Shown here piece after piece: positions 22,805 to 33,384 of a DNA stretch of 64,000 nt; within the stretch, counting starts at the first letter, position 1, and every line of letters starts with the position of its first letter. Location: contig FJOG01000002.1 in the NCBI GenBank assembly GCA_900073065.1, forward strand, positions 1,706,243-1,770,242, in the 5' to 3' direction. Under the pieces are notes generated by a model. It had not been told where the DNA came from and did not search any database. It saw nothing but the letters and a program-made list of their open reading frames with translations. A program made the translations under genes and the position numbers. Source of the stretch: Phialocephala subalpina (lineage: Eukaryota > Ascomycota > Leotiomycetes > Helotiales > Mollisiaceae).

Positions 22805-23833
22805 ATGCAAGGCTTCAATATGGGGCGTTATGTCCCTCCGGACCAGGAGGGACTGATGAGTGGGAACCAGCTCCATGGAAAACACGCGCTCGGAGCTCGC
22901 GCGAACAAGATCTCCCAAGGCATTCTCATAGTACGATTCGAGATGCCCTTTCCGATATGGTGTACGACATGTCCAAAGCCCACGATCATAGGTCAAGGTG
23001 TGCGATTCAATGCTGAGAAGAAGAAGGTTGGAAACTACTTCTCATCAGCTATATACAGTTTTCGGATGAAGCACACAGCTTGTGGAGGCTGGATTGAGAT
23101 TCGAACAGATCCCAAAAATACAGCATACGTGGTCACAGAAGGAGCGAGGAAGAGAGATTTAGGAGAGGATAAAGTTGAAGAGGGGGATATCAAGATTTTG
23201 ACGCAGGAAGAGAGGGAGGCGCTCCGGGACAATGCCTTTGCTGCACTGGAGGGCAAGGTAGAGGACAAGAAGAGGTTGGAGCACAGCAAGAAACGGCTAG
23301 AAGAGCTTCAAGAGCTTTCAGAACAGATGTGGGAGGATCCGTACGAGCAGAACAAAAGGCTACGGAAATCGTTTCGAGAAGGCAGACATCAAAGGGAGAA
23401 AGCAGCAGATGTGACAGCAGCACTTCAAGACAAGATGAGCCTGGGATTCGATCTACTACCAGAGCACGAAGACGATGCAAGGAGAGCGAAATTTATCGAG
23501 TTTGGTGAGGTTGACACCGGGAAGGACATGGCCGTCTCCAAACCACTTTTCAAGAGTGAGGAACTAGTGGTAAAGCCGAAATCCAAGTCGAAAAGCGGTA
23601 AAGGCTCGAGGAAGCTCAAAGCAGATGAACTTGCTAAAAAAAAGAAAGAGAACATCGCAGCAGAGATTCGAGGTAACACCAGAGCTGCTATGGATCCCTT
23701 CCTCGCAGATACTCGTGCTGCAAAATCAGTGTCCAGGCCAATACTGGCAGGCATCAAGAGAAAGCAGCCACAGCTGGAAGAAGAGGCTCCTGCCACGGCT
23801 GGGGCTGGACTGGTGGACTACGACTCTGACTGA
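22805..23833 (+). CDS. CWC16/CCDC130-family splicing factor (Saf4-like)
   Basis: A single exon of 342 residues. The start MQGFNMGRYVPPDQEG is the hallmark of the CCDC130 branch rather than Yju2/CCDC94. A zinc-binding arrangement is visible: CTTC at about residues 58-61 and a second Cys in HTACGGWIEIRTDPKN near residue 97. After that comes a helical charged region (KKRLEELQELSEQMWEDPYEQNKRLRKSF), then a basic tail. The family associates with the spliceosome at the catalytic stage; S. pombe Saf4 is the likely counterpart. No intron is present, unlike most neighbours. Confidence 0.9.
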   Translation: MQGFNMGRYVPPDQEGLMSGNQLHGKHALGARANKISQGILIVRFEMPFPIWCTTCPKPTIIGQGVRFNAEKKKVGNYFSSAIYSFRMKHTACGGWIEIRTDPKNTAYVVTEGARKRDLGEDKVEEGDIKILTQEEREALRDNAFAALEGKVEDKKRLEHSKKRLEELQELSEQMWEDPYEQNKRLRKSFREGRHQREKAADVTAALQDKMSLGFDLLPEHEDDARRAKFIEFGEVDTGKDMAVSKPLFKSEELVVKPKSKSKSGKGSRKLKADELAKKKKENIAAEIRGNTRAAMDPFLADTRAAKSVSRPILAGIKRKQPQLEEEAPATAGAGLVDYDSD

Positions 23834-24538
23834 ACTGCATTTCGTTCCGAAGATGTGGTGGTGTGGTGTACTATTTGGCTTTCAGCATCATGACTTGGCA
23901 TGGATTTGGCGTTGTGGTTATGCATTTACAAGATACCCCGGAGTTGGCAAAGATCTGGCAGGCGTTAAATGCGGCATTGACGAAGGAATGTATGATAGTG
24001 TCTTGAAGTCCATGTGCGCTCTAATCTTCTCTCTATTTTCAGTGGCGCCACTTTTCTCCACGTCTCAGATATCCCGTGCCGTGCAGTCAACGGCATTGAG
24101 CAGGGTGGTCAGATACATATCGATCATGTACGGCTTGTGCCGAAGTGCTCAATCTGTAGCTGGTCATTCGACGGCACGGTTATCCCAACTCATGCGGGAC
24201 AGCATGCAGGCAATTCTAAGTTAATTTCAATTACCTGGGTACACATTTAGTGACCACAAAGTTGCCACTCAAGATATCACCAAAGACGGTAGGTACTCAC
24301 GACTCATACTTTTGCTTATAGTACACATTAGGCTGACAAGTGTCAAGTGGTGGTATCTTAGAACGAGAAGCATGCAGAAAAAACTTCAAGTGCTAGTCCC
24401 CGATGCTGCAACAAAAGGATGTTATAAGAGTAATGAACGAATGAGCTTGTTGTAAAGCATTGATCCCTTTTGCGCCGGGCCAGCCAGTCCCATTCATGTC
24501 ATCATATTCATATAATCATCCACTAGGGTATCAATCAA
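23834..24538. other. Intergenic region, convergent 3' ends
   Basis: This lies between the 3' ends of the CWC16-like and rhodopsin-like genes. Open frames at 23625-24250 are continuations or shadows. No other signal seen. Confidence 0.5.
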
Positions 24539-26226
24539 TCATCTCTCAACCATCACCTCCGTTGTTCTCAAAATCCCTATCCTCGTCTGAAAATCAAAAT
24601 CCCTATCAGTCGGTGACCTCACCCTTTCCCTAAACTTCCTATCAAAATGCATCGGCATGTCCTCATAATCTTTCTCACTATCCGCTTCCGTGATACTTTG
24701 TTCGAGCTTTGACATGGGTCCACTGCTTGCTAGACTTGGTCTTCGGTCAAATATTGGTTCTCCATCCTCACTGATTTTGCCACCGCTAATGACAGTTATT
24801 CTATAGCCTTTTTGGTGGCCTAAGTTGGTTGTTGATCGCGTAGGCATCGCTTCGAGGTTATGTCCTTGTTTGGGTCTGTAGTATGTGTTGCGGGCGTTGC
24901 TGCCGAGGGCGGTGAGGCGGAGCCCGGTGGCTCTGATGGCACTTGCAGTTTCGAGGAGCCAGGCGAAGAGAGGTCGGAGGGCTGGAAGGCATGCAGCTAG
25001 GATGCCTACGTTAAGCTCAATGCTGTCGACTTGTTAGCAATCTTCGGCTGTAGAACTTTGAAGAGAGTAGATCTTACTCGTTCCAAATCTGAAATGTGTA
25101 TGTACTGCTTGTGTGTCAGTACAGGAAATCTGGGTCCTTGAGGTCGTAGCTGAACTTACAAGAATGGATCAGTATCCGTGAAGAAATGTGCTAAAAGCAC
25201 TTCTTTGACAATTGAAGCAGCACAGGCACTAAATCTTGATTAGCCTTCGCTATGGTCGCAGAATCCATTACCTACAAATATCCAAGACTGAGGATACAAA
25301 CTAGAGATATTTTGGCCCGCAGATTGATCTTGAGTGGTATGATGATTGGGAGAGGCAAGAAGGCAAAGGCAAAGTCCGTGAAGGCATTGATCGCTATTTT
25401 TATGTTAGATTTGGTCTCTGAGAGAAAACTGCATCTCTTACCTCCATTTACCAGCGCGATGATCCGAAATGCTGGTGTAGAGAAGCACCTAGTGTTCGGG
25501 TCCAGTCTTAAGGTGAAGTTCCATGCTGCGTATATTGGAGTGCACTGAAATGCGCTGTGATGTGTCAGTGATTGTATAGAAATCTATGAGGCAGGAAGAG
25601 CAGATGATAATCACCTACATTGTTCCCAAAGATGCCAATCCAAAAATAATCAGAAATATAATCCAGGTTATCAAAATTCGCTGTACAGTTTAGCACCGAT
25701 CATTTGAGGTGTTCAAGGAGAACTGACCCTGTATATCGTCCCTTGCACAAGTCTGAGCAAAAAGAACCCGATTGATACCTTCACTGTGGAGATACCAAAG
25801 ACATTGAGCAGTCCGTGGAAGAAGAACCAATGGAATATTTTCATCACATTCCCCATTAATCCTGGGTCTGACATGCGGTGTCCAACCCCAAAGTCGACTT
25901 CAGCAACAAAACATATGAAAACGCCAGCTGACGCAAGCCTGGAATGATCAGCATTTATATGACAGAGGGAGGAATTGGACTTGCATCGCAACCATCATTA
26001 TCCAGTCATCGGCACCTACTGTCTTAAGCATGACAGCTCGAACATACATCCTCATGATAACCACCAGCCCAGCAAAGCCTGTAAAGGCACCCGTAACGGC
26101 AAGAATGACGGGTCCATTGTCCGCAGTGGATATCGGTACTGGTCCCATAGGTGGCATTCCATCCATTCCGATTGTCGGTGGCGTCACATTTCTTTGTAAA
26201 TACATTTCTTCAGCTTGTTGGCCCAA
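24539..26226 (-). CDS. Rhodopsin-like (Pth11-related) seven-helix membrane protein
   Basis: Eight exons: 26226-25985, 25938-25728, 25680-25619, 25554-25442, 25393-25276, 25228-25160, 25104-25078, 25022-24539; all phases close and give 441 residues. The first intron begins GCAAGT (a GC-AG intron) and exon 7 is only 27 nt. Seven hydrophobic helices run from about residue 28 to 325. Family motifs include ADDWIMMVAMLASAG, FQCTPIYAAWNFT, INAFTDFAFAFLPLPIII, FACAASIVKEVLLAHFFTDTD, and IWNDIELNVGILAACLPALR. The C-terminal ~100 residues are cytosolic and polar. Such fungal integral membrane proteins include Pth11-like receptors, but the ligand and function here are unknown. The Met at 26205 is an alternative start. 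Confidence 0.87.
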
Positions 26227-28317
26227 GAAATGTCATAAACTTTCCTAGTATTTCGTTCTCGGAAAAGAAGTAACTCTATGAAATGTAGAATGCTGACAAG
26301 CGGGGAGTGCCTGTCTTTAACAGCAGGGTAGAAATATAGATGACGACCCAAAGGTTGAGATAGAAGTGTTGGATATGCATATCCCTCTGCATTGAATGCA
26401 CGAGATCTAGTATCAGCCATGTGCTAATCCCCGTGGGGAACTGCAGCAGGGTCATCACGAGCCTCTGCTTGATCTGGATATGCTTTGTCCAAGCTTCCCG
26501 CTGCCACGGACGGCACAGGGCGTCACCTACCCATCGGAATGCAATAGATGCTGATGCGCTCGTCTTTAGTTGGATTGAATTTTGCCACGAACATGCTAGG
26601 CAACGGTAATTTCCCAACCTGCAACATCGGCTGTGTCAGGGGTAACGTTGACAACACTTGAAGATTCAGCTCGTATAGGCTGAAATGATTTGTTTGTGAG
26701 AAGAAAATGAGGTGTGATACGGGAAGAGGAAAACTCGAAGAATTCAAGAACGAATGACATTGGAATTGGTATCAATCAGTGACATGGGCTTTGGCCATAA
26801 AGCGAGTAATATAGGTGAGAATGTGCCTCGTATGCTGGTGAACTGCATGCTCGTGAAAACACCAGGAATTTTTCCTGCGCAGTATCGGCGGAAAATTCTC
26901 TGTTGCACAGTCGTTACCAGAGCGAAGAATATTGTCTCGACGCGAAAAGCGACCGTTGGGCTCCGGGTTGAGGACATCGCCATCCATTCCTCTCATCCGA
27001 TGATGTTGACTTAAGAGTAATGCGATGTCGTTCATCGAGGAGTTCGGACGGTACCACAATGCCGTGGCTCGCGCCTCTCAGATGTTTGTCACCACGAGTC
27101 GGCCATCACATAATGATCTAGACAAGAGGTGTGACTTCCCGTCGAGGTCTACTCCAAACAGCTGAATTTGGACTTGGCAACATCTTGGTGGTTGCACAAC
27201 ATACGGAAGGGGCCGAGAACCTTAGCGCCACACCGCGTGATCCGCTAGCTCCCCTCGCTTCGGATGAACTACCTCCTTTCCCCCTTTTCATCAATTCCAA
27301 AGCATTGTTCAACATTCACTAATCATCATTCAGCACGCCACAGAAGACTCTGCTTGCTGTGAATCGGGACATTTGCAGATTCTATCGCCAATTATTTTTA
27401 AGTCCTCTAAAGGTTGGTCTGCGACGCTATAGTTCCCCGAATCGACCACGGAACATGGAGCTACGAAAGGATGACAGATCCTCGTTCTTATCATATCAGC
27501 CACCAGTTATGGTTCTATACCCACTCTTCTTGACGGCGGCATCTGCGGACTGTGGAAGTATCACAGAAGCATCTTTGTGCTCTCCAGTAAGCACGCTGCT
27601 TTCGTTTCACAGGAACCTAAATCTAACATCGATTGGATTTCAGAGATGTTCAGGGTACTTTCGGGGGCGTGTCTTGGTGTACTAGCGTACCATACTCATT
27701 CTCTGCGGATCAAAGTCTATTCCACAGCTTGGACGCTTCCCCGCAATATTTTCGGACTTCATGGCTTCGGAGATCTTTTCGGTGGTCGATCATAAAATGG
27801 CCGTGTTCTCTATGAGTCTAGGCTTCGGAACATGCAGAAGTCTTTGGAAGCTATCGATCTTGGATGATGGCATCGATGCGAGAGAAGCTTGAGTTTTCTA
27901 CCGCTCGTCCCACTTGCGTTGCAACAGTTCGTGCTCCAATGAGTAGAAGTTTTGCGTTTCTTCCCAGCGGTGATAAGTTCAATCATTCCTAGACGACTAC
28001 ATGAACTCAGTCTTGAAAGGCAGTGCCGTATCTGCTCAGCTTCCGACTTTTCGTCGGCTTTCAAGCGAGCTAGATTAAGGGTCCACCAGCTCCTAGACAA
28101 TACTGCACGCACTCGGTACCTAAGTAGCTCTCAGGCGTCTGTCAAGATTTCAGAGGGTTATCCATACGTTCCACTTCAGCAAAGTCCTCCACAGTCCCTC
28201 ACCGCCAGATCCTCGGTCCGACTGAGAAAGTGGAGATGGGCACAAAAGAGAAAAATTCAACCACCCCACAAGACAGAACACATATTTGAAATTCCAAAAA
28301 GAAATAATCGAAAATTT
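26227..28317. other. Long intergenic region
   Basis: I can support no gene in 2.1 kb. A minus-strand frame at 26276-26617 ends in a hydrophobic stretch (LNLWVVIYISTLLLKTG). It lacks a good start and any recognised family, so I leave it uncalled. The right end abuts the tRNA terminator. Confidence 0.4.
28311..28314 (-). terminator. Pol III oligo-T terminator
   Basis: Four T residues on the minus strand begin three bases after the last tRNA base, the usual RNA polymerase III stop. Confidence 0.6.
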
Positions 28318-28505
28318 GGTCCTATCCGCGATTCGAACGCGGGGCTTGTTTTGTTATTAGTTGACTTCCTTGCTCTCTGGAATTGAGGTGCTTACCCTCT
28401 CGCAAATGACTTAGAGTAAACCCTAAGCGAGCTATTGATCATTAGCTGGTGTTCAGTCATTGGTTGAGGAAGATACTAACAATCATACCACTAGACCAAC
28501 AGGAC
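28318..28505 (-). tRNA. tRNA-Pro(AGG) with three intervening sequences
   Basis: Read on the minus strand, 188 nt hold 72 nt of tRNA in four pieces. Acceptor strand GTCCTGT (28505-28499) pairs with ATAGGAC (28325-28319) with one G-U; the unpaired 3' base is C, normal for eukaryotic tRNA-Pro. The D arm with the A box is TGGTCTAGTGGTATGATT. The anticodon stem CTCGC/GCGAG closes a TTAGGGT loop with anticodon AGG. The variable loop is AGGCC; the T arm is CCGCG-TTCGAAT-CGCGG with the B box. Insertions: 49 nt after position 26 (28480-28432), a 16-nt anticodon-loop intron (28420-28405) whose CTAAG can pair with CTTAG, and 51 nt within the variable loop (28395-28345). The outer two run GT to AG. Without removal of all three the molecule cannot fold. 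Confidence 0.8.
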
Positions 28506-29949
28506 TTGAAACCATCTGATTGGTTGTTGTTGGGGTCGTTTTGCTTATTTAAATCTATACAGCTGTTGGCGACCTCGAAAGCGAGCTTGATCGCTCCCCC
28601 TTTTCCACATCAAATCGCCGAGTCTGCCGAGCCGAGACATCGGATTGGGGCCCAAAGTCAACAGACACTATGCTGGCAAAAGAAGTGACACAACTTGTCT
28701 GTTTATTTTGGACGTTGAATTCGCTACTACTATGCCACATCTATGGAATGCATGAAGGAGGGGTTTACGTTTCCGCCTACTTCGAGAAATGTCTTTCAAT
28801 TATGCATCCATATCGTCTTACACGCCACCTTCCGCCTGACAAGTAGCCCGAATAATGGCTAAAGGAGCATTGGCATGCTTATTGACATTGAGGAAGGATC
28901 ATGACCAACAATGAGGCGAGAGTCTGTCAGTCTTACATTCCATGTATGCATCTATCTCTCCTAGACCTAAATGTTCAAGCCATGCTGTCATGACACCTGT
29001 TATCGCCATTTTGGCATACTTTCGTATATCCTGGAAGATCATCTCGATCTCGGTCCGCCACATCGCTCTATGATCTTCCATTGTGGTCGTTCACTAGGTT
29101 TGGGTATGTATCTGCAACATTCTGGAACATCCAATAGAACTTCTTTCCCATTCTCTCCTTCCCTCAGCTGAACGTCCCAAAGTTTCCGGTCAGAATTCCC
29201 TTATGATGACAAGATTAATGTTCGGACTACATCAGGAATTGATGACGGACATAATTTTTTCCCCTATCGATCTTCATTTCCCTTCTTGAGCTCCTGGAAT
29301 TCTTACTTGCAAGACCAACATCGAAGCTCCCCAATCTGCCTCACCTGCGACCCCCACAATCTCCGACCGTACACCCTGTACCCCAGAATCTTTCATCTCA
29401 TCTTCAACCTCATCAATTCTCCGAGATCTCATCTTGCATCATATCTCTTGCCGTGAACAAGAAATCCAAATATGCACAGACAACCACTTGCATTTCCCTG
29501 AAGATCTCCATGATCTCCCTTCTCCTGATCGACAAGAAAGTCAAAATTTCAGACGACTTAGGCATAATGCTGCTTGAAACTGTGACAGGTAGCTAGGGGT
29601 AGTTGTACGGAGATACATATGCACTGTTGTGGTTTCAGATGGGGCACGTGATGTTGACTGCATGAGGTGCTTGTGGGTTCTGGAAGGAGTGATGGAAGGA
29701 GAATGAAAGCAGCAAGAAAGGAAGGAGAGAGTCATTGTGGAATACTATGGGGAGGTGCTATTATTCGAGTCGCTTCGAAGCTGCGCTTGCCGGAAACCTG
29801 AGGGATGGATTTTTGTTACTACAAGCAGGAGTGGGAATGACATGCAAAGTGCTACTCATTAAGGGTATCATTCTCTAGCAGACAGCACACCATCTAACTC
29901 GAAGTCATCTAGCTAAGCACGCAAGTAAGCACTTGCTATTTGTCCCTCC
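28506..29949. other. Intergenic region
   Basis: No supported gene in 1.4 kb between the tRNA and the 3' end of YRB30. Short frames at 28899-29171 and 29541-29735 carry no recognisable protein signal. Confidence 0.45.
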
Positions 29950-32430
29950 TCAGACCTTCCCAACTTTATCCACCAGCGTTGGGCTTCCTGGACTTGTGCC
30001 GAGAGTTGAATCAGTCTCGACACTCATGCCTCTCCCCAATGGGCTTCCATTCTTCCCTACCCCACGCTCAGACTGCACACGATCTAAATGCCTCGCACCC
30101 TTTCTCTGCTGAGGTCTATAAGGACTTACGGGCGAGCTCGGCGGAATCTCCGGCGTCCCTCTCCTCGAATTAGAACTCTCTCTCCGGCTCAATAGCCACG
30201 GTTCCGGCGTTCGTTGAGCAGGCATACTCTGTTCCCTAGACCATCTAGGGTTGTTCCTAGGTAAACCACCATCATAATCCTCATACGGAGTATTGCCCCT
30301 CGAACGATCCCTCGATTCCCAACCTTGACCCTGACCCTGGTCCCAATTCTGACCTTGATATTGATAATCCTCTCCATGTCTCTTAACTGGACTCTCATCA
30401 TATGGATCAAAGCCTACTTTCCTCCTTGCTTCTGTTCGAGTTTTTCGTCGTTGGTCTCCATCTCCACCGGCACCGGTGGTAGATGATTCTTCCAAGAAGA
30501 AAGTGAGAAGTTCGTCGGGAATAGTGAGGTGAGACGCTTGTTGGAACTGTTGGAGTGCGGTGAGACGGATGAGCATTTCGAGGAGGGAGAGCGAGGAGCG
30601 GGTGGGTTCGAAGGGAGATGGCGCTGGTGAGAAGTGATTGTTGAATGGCGGCGTGCTTGAGATTTGATGGGCGGGAGATGGTGATGGGGACTTTTGGCTG
30701 AGATGTAAGTTGTTGAGTCTGTCGGATAGGTTCTCGGGATTTGGGTCTTCTCCGGATGAGCTGGGTCGATGGGAGACGTAGGCGGAGTCATCATTGACAT
30801 CTTGCTCAGTGTCCGAGTCGGAGTCTTCAGGCTCAGTGTAGACTTCGAGTGCCAGCCATTCCGAATCTAGATCTGCTGGGAGTTGCCATTTTGTTTCGTC
30901 AACAAGTGGCTCGGTGACTGGTTCGACGGCGACGGAACTTTCTCTTCGAATTTGCGCGTCGATGTCGTCCGAATCGTTGTCACTTTCCTCTCCCGCAGGC
31001 TCGTCGGTGTTCTTGTTGTCCTCGAGTTCTTTATCCTCATAGAGGTCTGTATCTCTCTCGCTCTCTTGCATCATCCTCCGTGGTGGTGCGGCATTGATGT
31101 CTCGCTTTAGTAGAAGCACTGGGCTATTCGCCTCCCCCTCGTTTCCAATATTGAGGATCTTTCCAGTATCTGCGTAGAAGATCTTCGAAATCTGATGGAT
31201 GGGCAGGAAATCCCTAATACCAGCAAGTGGAACATCCCCATATAGTCCTGGTTGAGTTTCATCATCCTCGAATGAGTGTACTCGGCCATCATCCAGATCC
31301 TCGATGATCTCAATATGGTAAGCGTATTCACTGTGTCTTCCCTCTCCAGTCATAACATGGTCGTCTTTTTCGATTGATTGGAGGATTTGCGCAGCAGATT
31401 GAACATGGTTGGTACGTAGGGGAATACGCATAAGCTTAACCCTAGCTTTATGAATAACCTCTTTCCATGTCGTCTCTCGCATACCGTCTGCACCTTCATG
31501 AACCCGGTTGGAGTGGCCTGCGAAAAGCATGTACAAGGAAAGTGTGAAAGTTGGGCCGACCTGAGCAGAGATAGCAGGATTCATGGAGTATTGGAAGTCA
31601 CCAGTATTGACCATGTAGCTAGCTTGTAGCATTCGTGAGGGTGAAACAGTGGCAGGCATGGTTGTCGAAAGTTTGGCTCCAGAGCTGGCTAGCGCAAGAT
31701 TGATAAGTGGAACGGCATGGTCGATTTTTGCGAGTAGCTTCTTGATGTCTTGAACAATAAGACGAATCTCGGCATGATGGATTGCTTTTGAGGGTGCTTT
31801 GGTGCTCTTCCTTCTCGAGGACTCTTCTGCTGCAGCTGCCTTGGCAAGTCGAATACCGAGTGCTTGAATATCCCATCGGAGAGATTTGGTCAGCGTGACC
31901 GCCGATTCCAGAGTCGTATTTCCTCTTGCAGAGCTGAAAGTTGTCAGGCGAAGAGTTCATCATACAACCTTGTGCAGCTTACATGATGTCTATCATGTCA
32001 ATTGCCGGTGACACGATCTAGTACAGAATCAGAACCAGCTCATAGGTCGTTGGGGGAATAAGAATATAAAGTACCTTAATTTTAGTATCCAAGAGCTCTT
32101 GGAGACTTTGTAGCTCTTGATAGTCTGCGTTGTCGTCGACCGTCTGATTTTGCAGTCAGTATAAGTCCCTAAATGTTTAGCAAACAGAGGGTGCTTGCCT
32201 TCAGCAACCTCGAGGTTTGCCTGATGGTATAGGAAGCAGTGATTCCGATTCCAGCCCTATTTGACATCAGAGACTTTTCGCAATACCTAGTAAGAGACTT
32301 AATATACCGAATCGCATAGTTCATAGCATGCTGAGTGATCTAGTGTTGTATTTGAGGTCAGCACGTGATCTCGAAGAGCTTGAAGAGATGAAAGCTTTCC
32401 TTGACATACCTTGCCTAGAAAGACTTCCAT
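29950..32430 (-). CDS. YRB30: RanGTP-binding protein, Yrb30-like
   Basis: Six exons (32430-32410, 32339-32308, 32256-32199, 32143-32075, 32017-31983, 31933-29950) encode 732 residues. Intron 3 is GC-AG (AAG then GCAAGC). The N-terminal helices (ITQHAMNYAIRAGIGI, IVSPAIDMIDIISARGNTT) and core (SPSRMLQASYMVN, VGPTFTLSLYMLF, HIEIIEDLDDGRVH, ISKIFYADTGKILNIG) match the Ran-binding domain of yeast Yrb30. That protein binds Ran-GTP and blocks GTP hydrolysis stimulation. Beyond about residue 400 the protein is long, acidic then Ser/Pro-rich, and probably disordered. That tail is much longer than in yeast. A role in nucleocytoplasmic transport is inferred. The first exon codes for only seven residues. 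Confidence 0.87.
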
Positions 32431-32691
32431 GACTGACGGATGGAGCCGGTTGTCATCCACTACGTAATCAACCACTCAAAATAAAATTTGGACAGTTATG
32501 ATATTTAAATTGGAGTCGCGTTTGCTCGTTACGCGAATGGATAGAAATCATACGGTGACCTAAGAATGGAGCTAATCTTAGTACCAACCCAGAAAATTAG
32601 CATTCTGCTGCCCTGTGTTCTCTATTTCTTGGGACAATTGGCAACTGGGGCCCAAGAATACCCGATCCAAGTCATTAGTTTGGGCTTGTGA

Positions 32692-33353
32692 GTGCACCTT
32701 GTATACATCCGAGTCAATTTTGACTCACACATTGTCACACTGAGGCCATACACAACCCAAATCCAGCAACAACGACCAAAGTGCCTGCTTCCTGCCTTGT
32801 GGAGAAATGGGTTGCTTATATCGCTTTCGGGCAGCTTTGCCACTTTTCTCCATTGCATCCACCATAGTCCTGATGACGGATCGTCCTTCAACCTTCAACC
32901 TGAGAAGCATACCTTGGCTGTGGACCTCACCATCAAATTTCCCACAAAGCTCGGAGCGAAAGAGGTTGCGATTCCTTATACCTATCCCTACGATAGGCTC
33001 CCTTTCTTTTGGCAGACCTTTCTACATACGGTTGGAGTCTCTTCAACGCTTTATTTAGGCACACTTCACCAATTTGTCCAGTGTGATTCAGAGCAGTGTA
33101 CAGACACTTCTAACGGACTCATCACCGCCGGTTACATCATTCTCATAGGTATTTTCCTAGGTGCGTCCAAGATCAAGGACGACAAAAAAAAGCCATCGAT
33201 AAAAAGATCAAGGAAGACATCGAAGCACAAGAGCAGCTTAGGCGCGAATCCGAGTCACGAGATCTGCCAAACTCCCAATCACAATCACCATCCCGCACTA
33301 TCGTCAAAGAACGAAAAACGTCACCCCGCGAGGATTCACAAAAAAACAAATAA
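32692..33353 (+). CDS. Possible small membrane protein upstream of SUP35
   Basis: An open frame from 32692 encodes a hydrophobic segment (LITAGYIILIGIFLGASKI) followed by KIKDD. After an eight-A run at 33184-33191, the best protein-like sequence continues in another frame as AIDKKIKEDIEAQEQLRR, ending at 33353. Either one A is missing or an intron ending near 33146 (CCTAG) changes the frame. The stop lies only 31 nt before the SUP35 start. I do not recognise the family, and the true start is uncertain. It could also be a non-functional part of the SUP35 leader. Confidence 0.35.
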
Positions 33354-33384
33354 TTCACGAACCCCTCCCTCAACAATCACAACC

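Noticed and set aside
26276..26617. 113-residue minus-strand frame with hydrophobic end
   Set aside because: Hydrophobicity alone is weak evidence; no good start, homologue or splice structure seen.
28345..28480. Reading the tRNA with a single long intron between GTTAG and CTAAT
   Set aside because: That pairing leaves no anticodon loop of seven; the CTCGC/GCGAG arm with AGG and exact 72-nt total fits far better.
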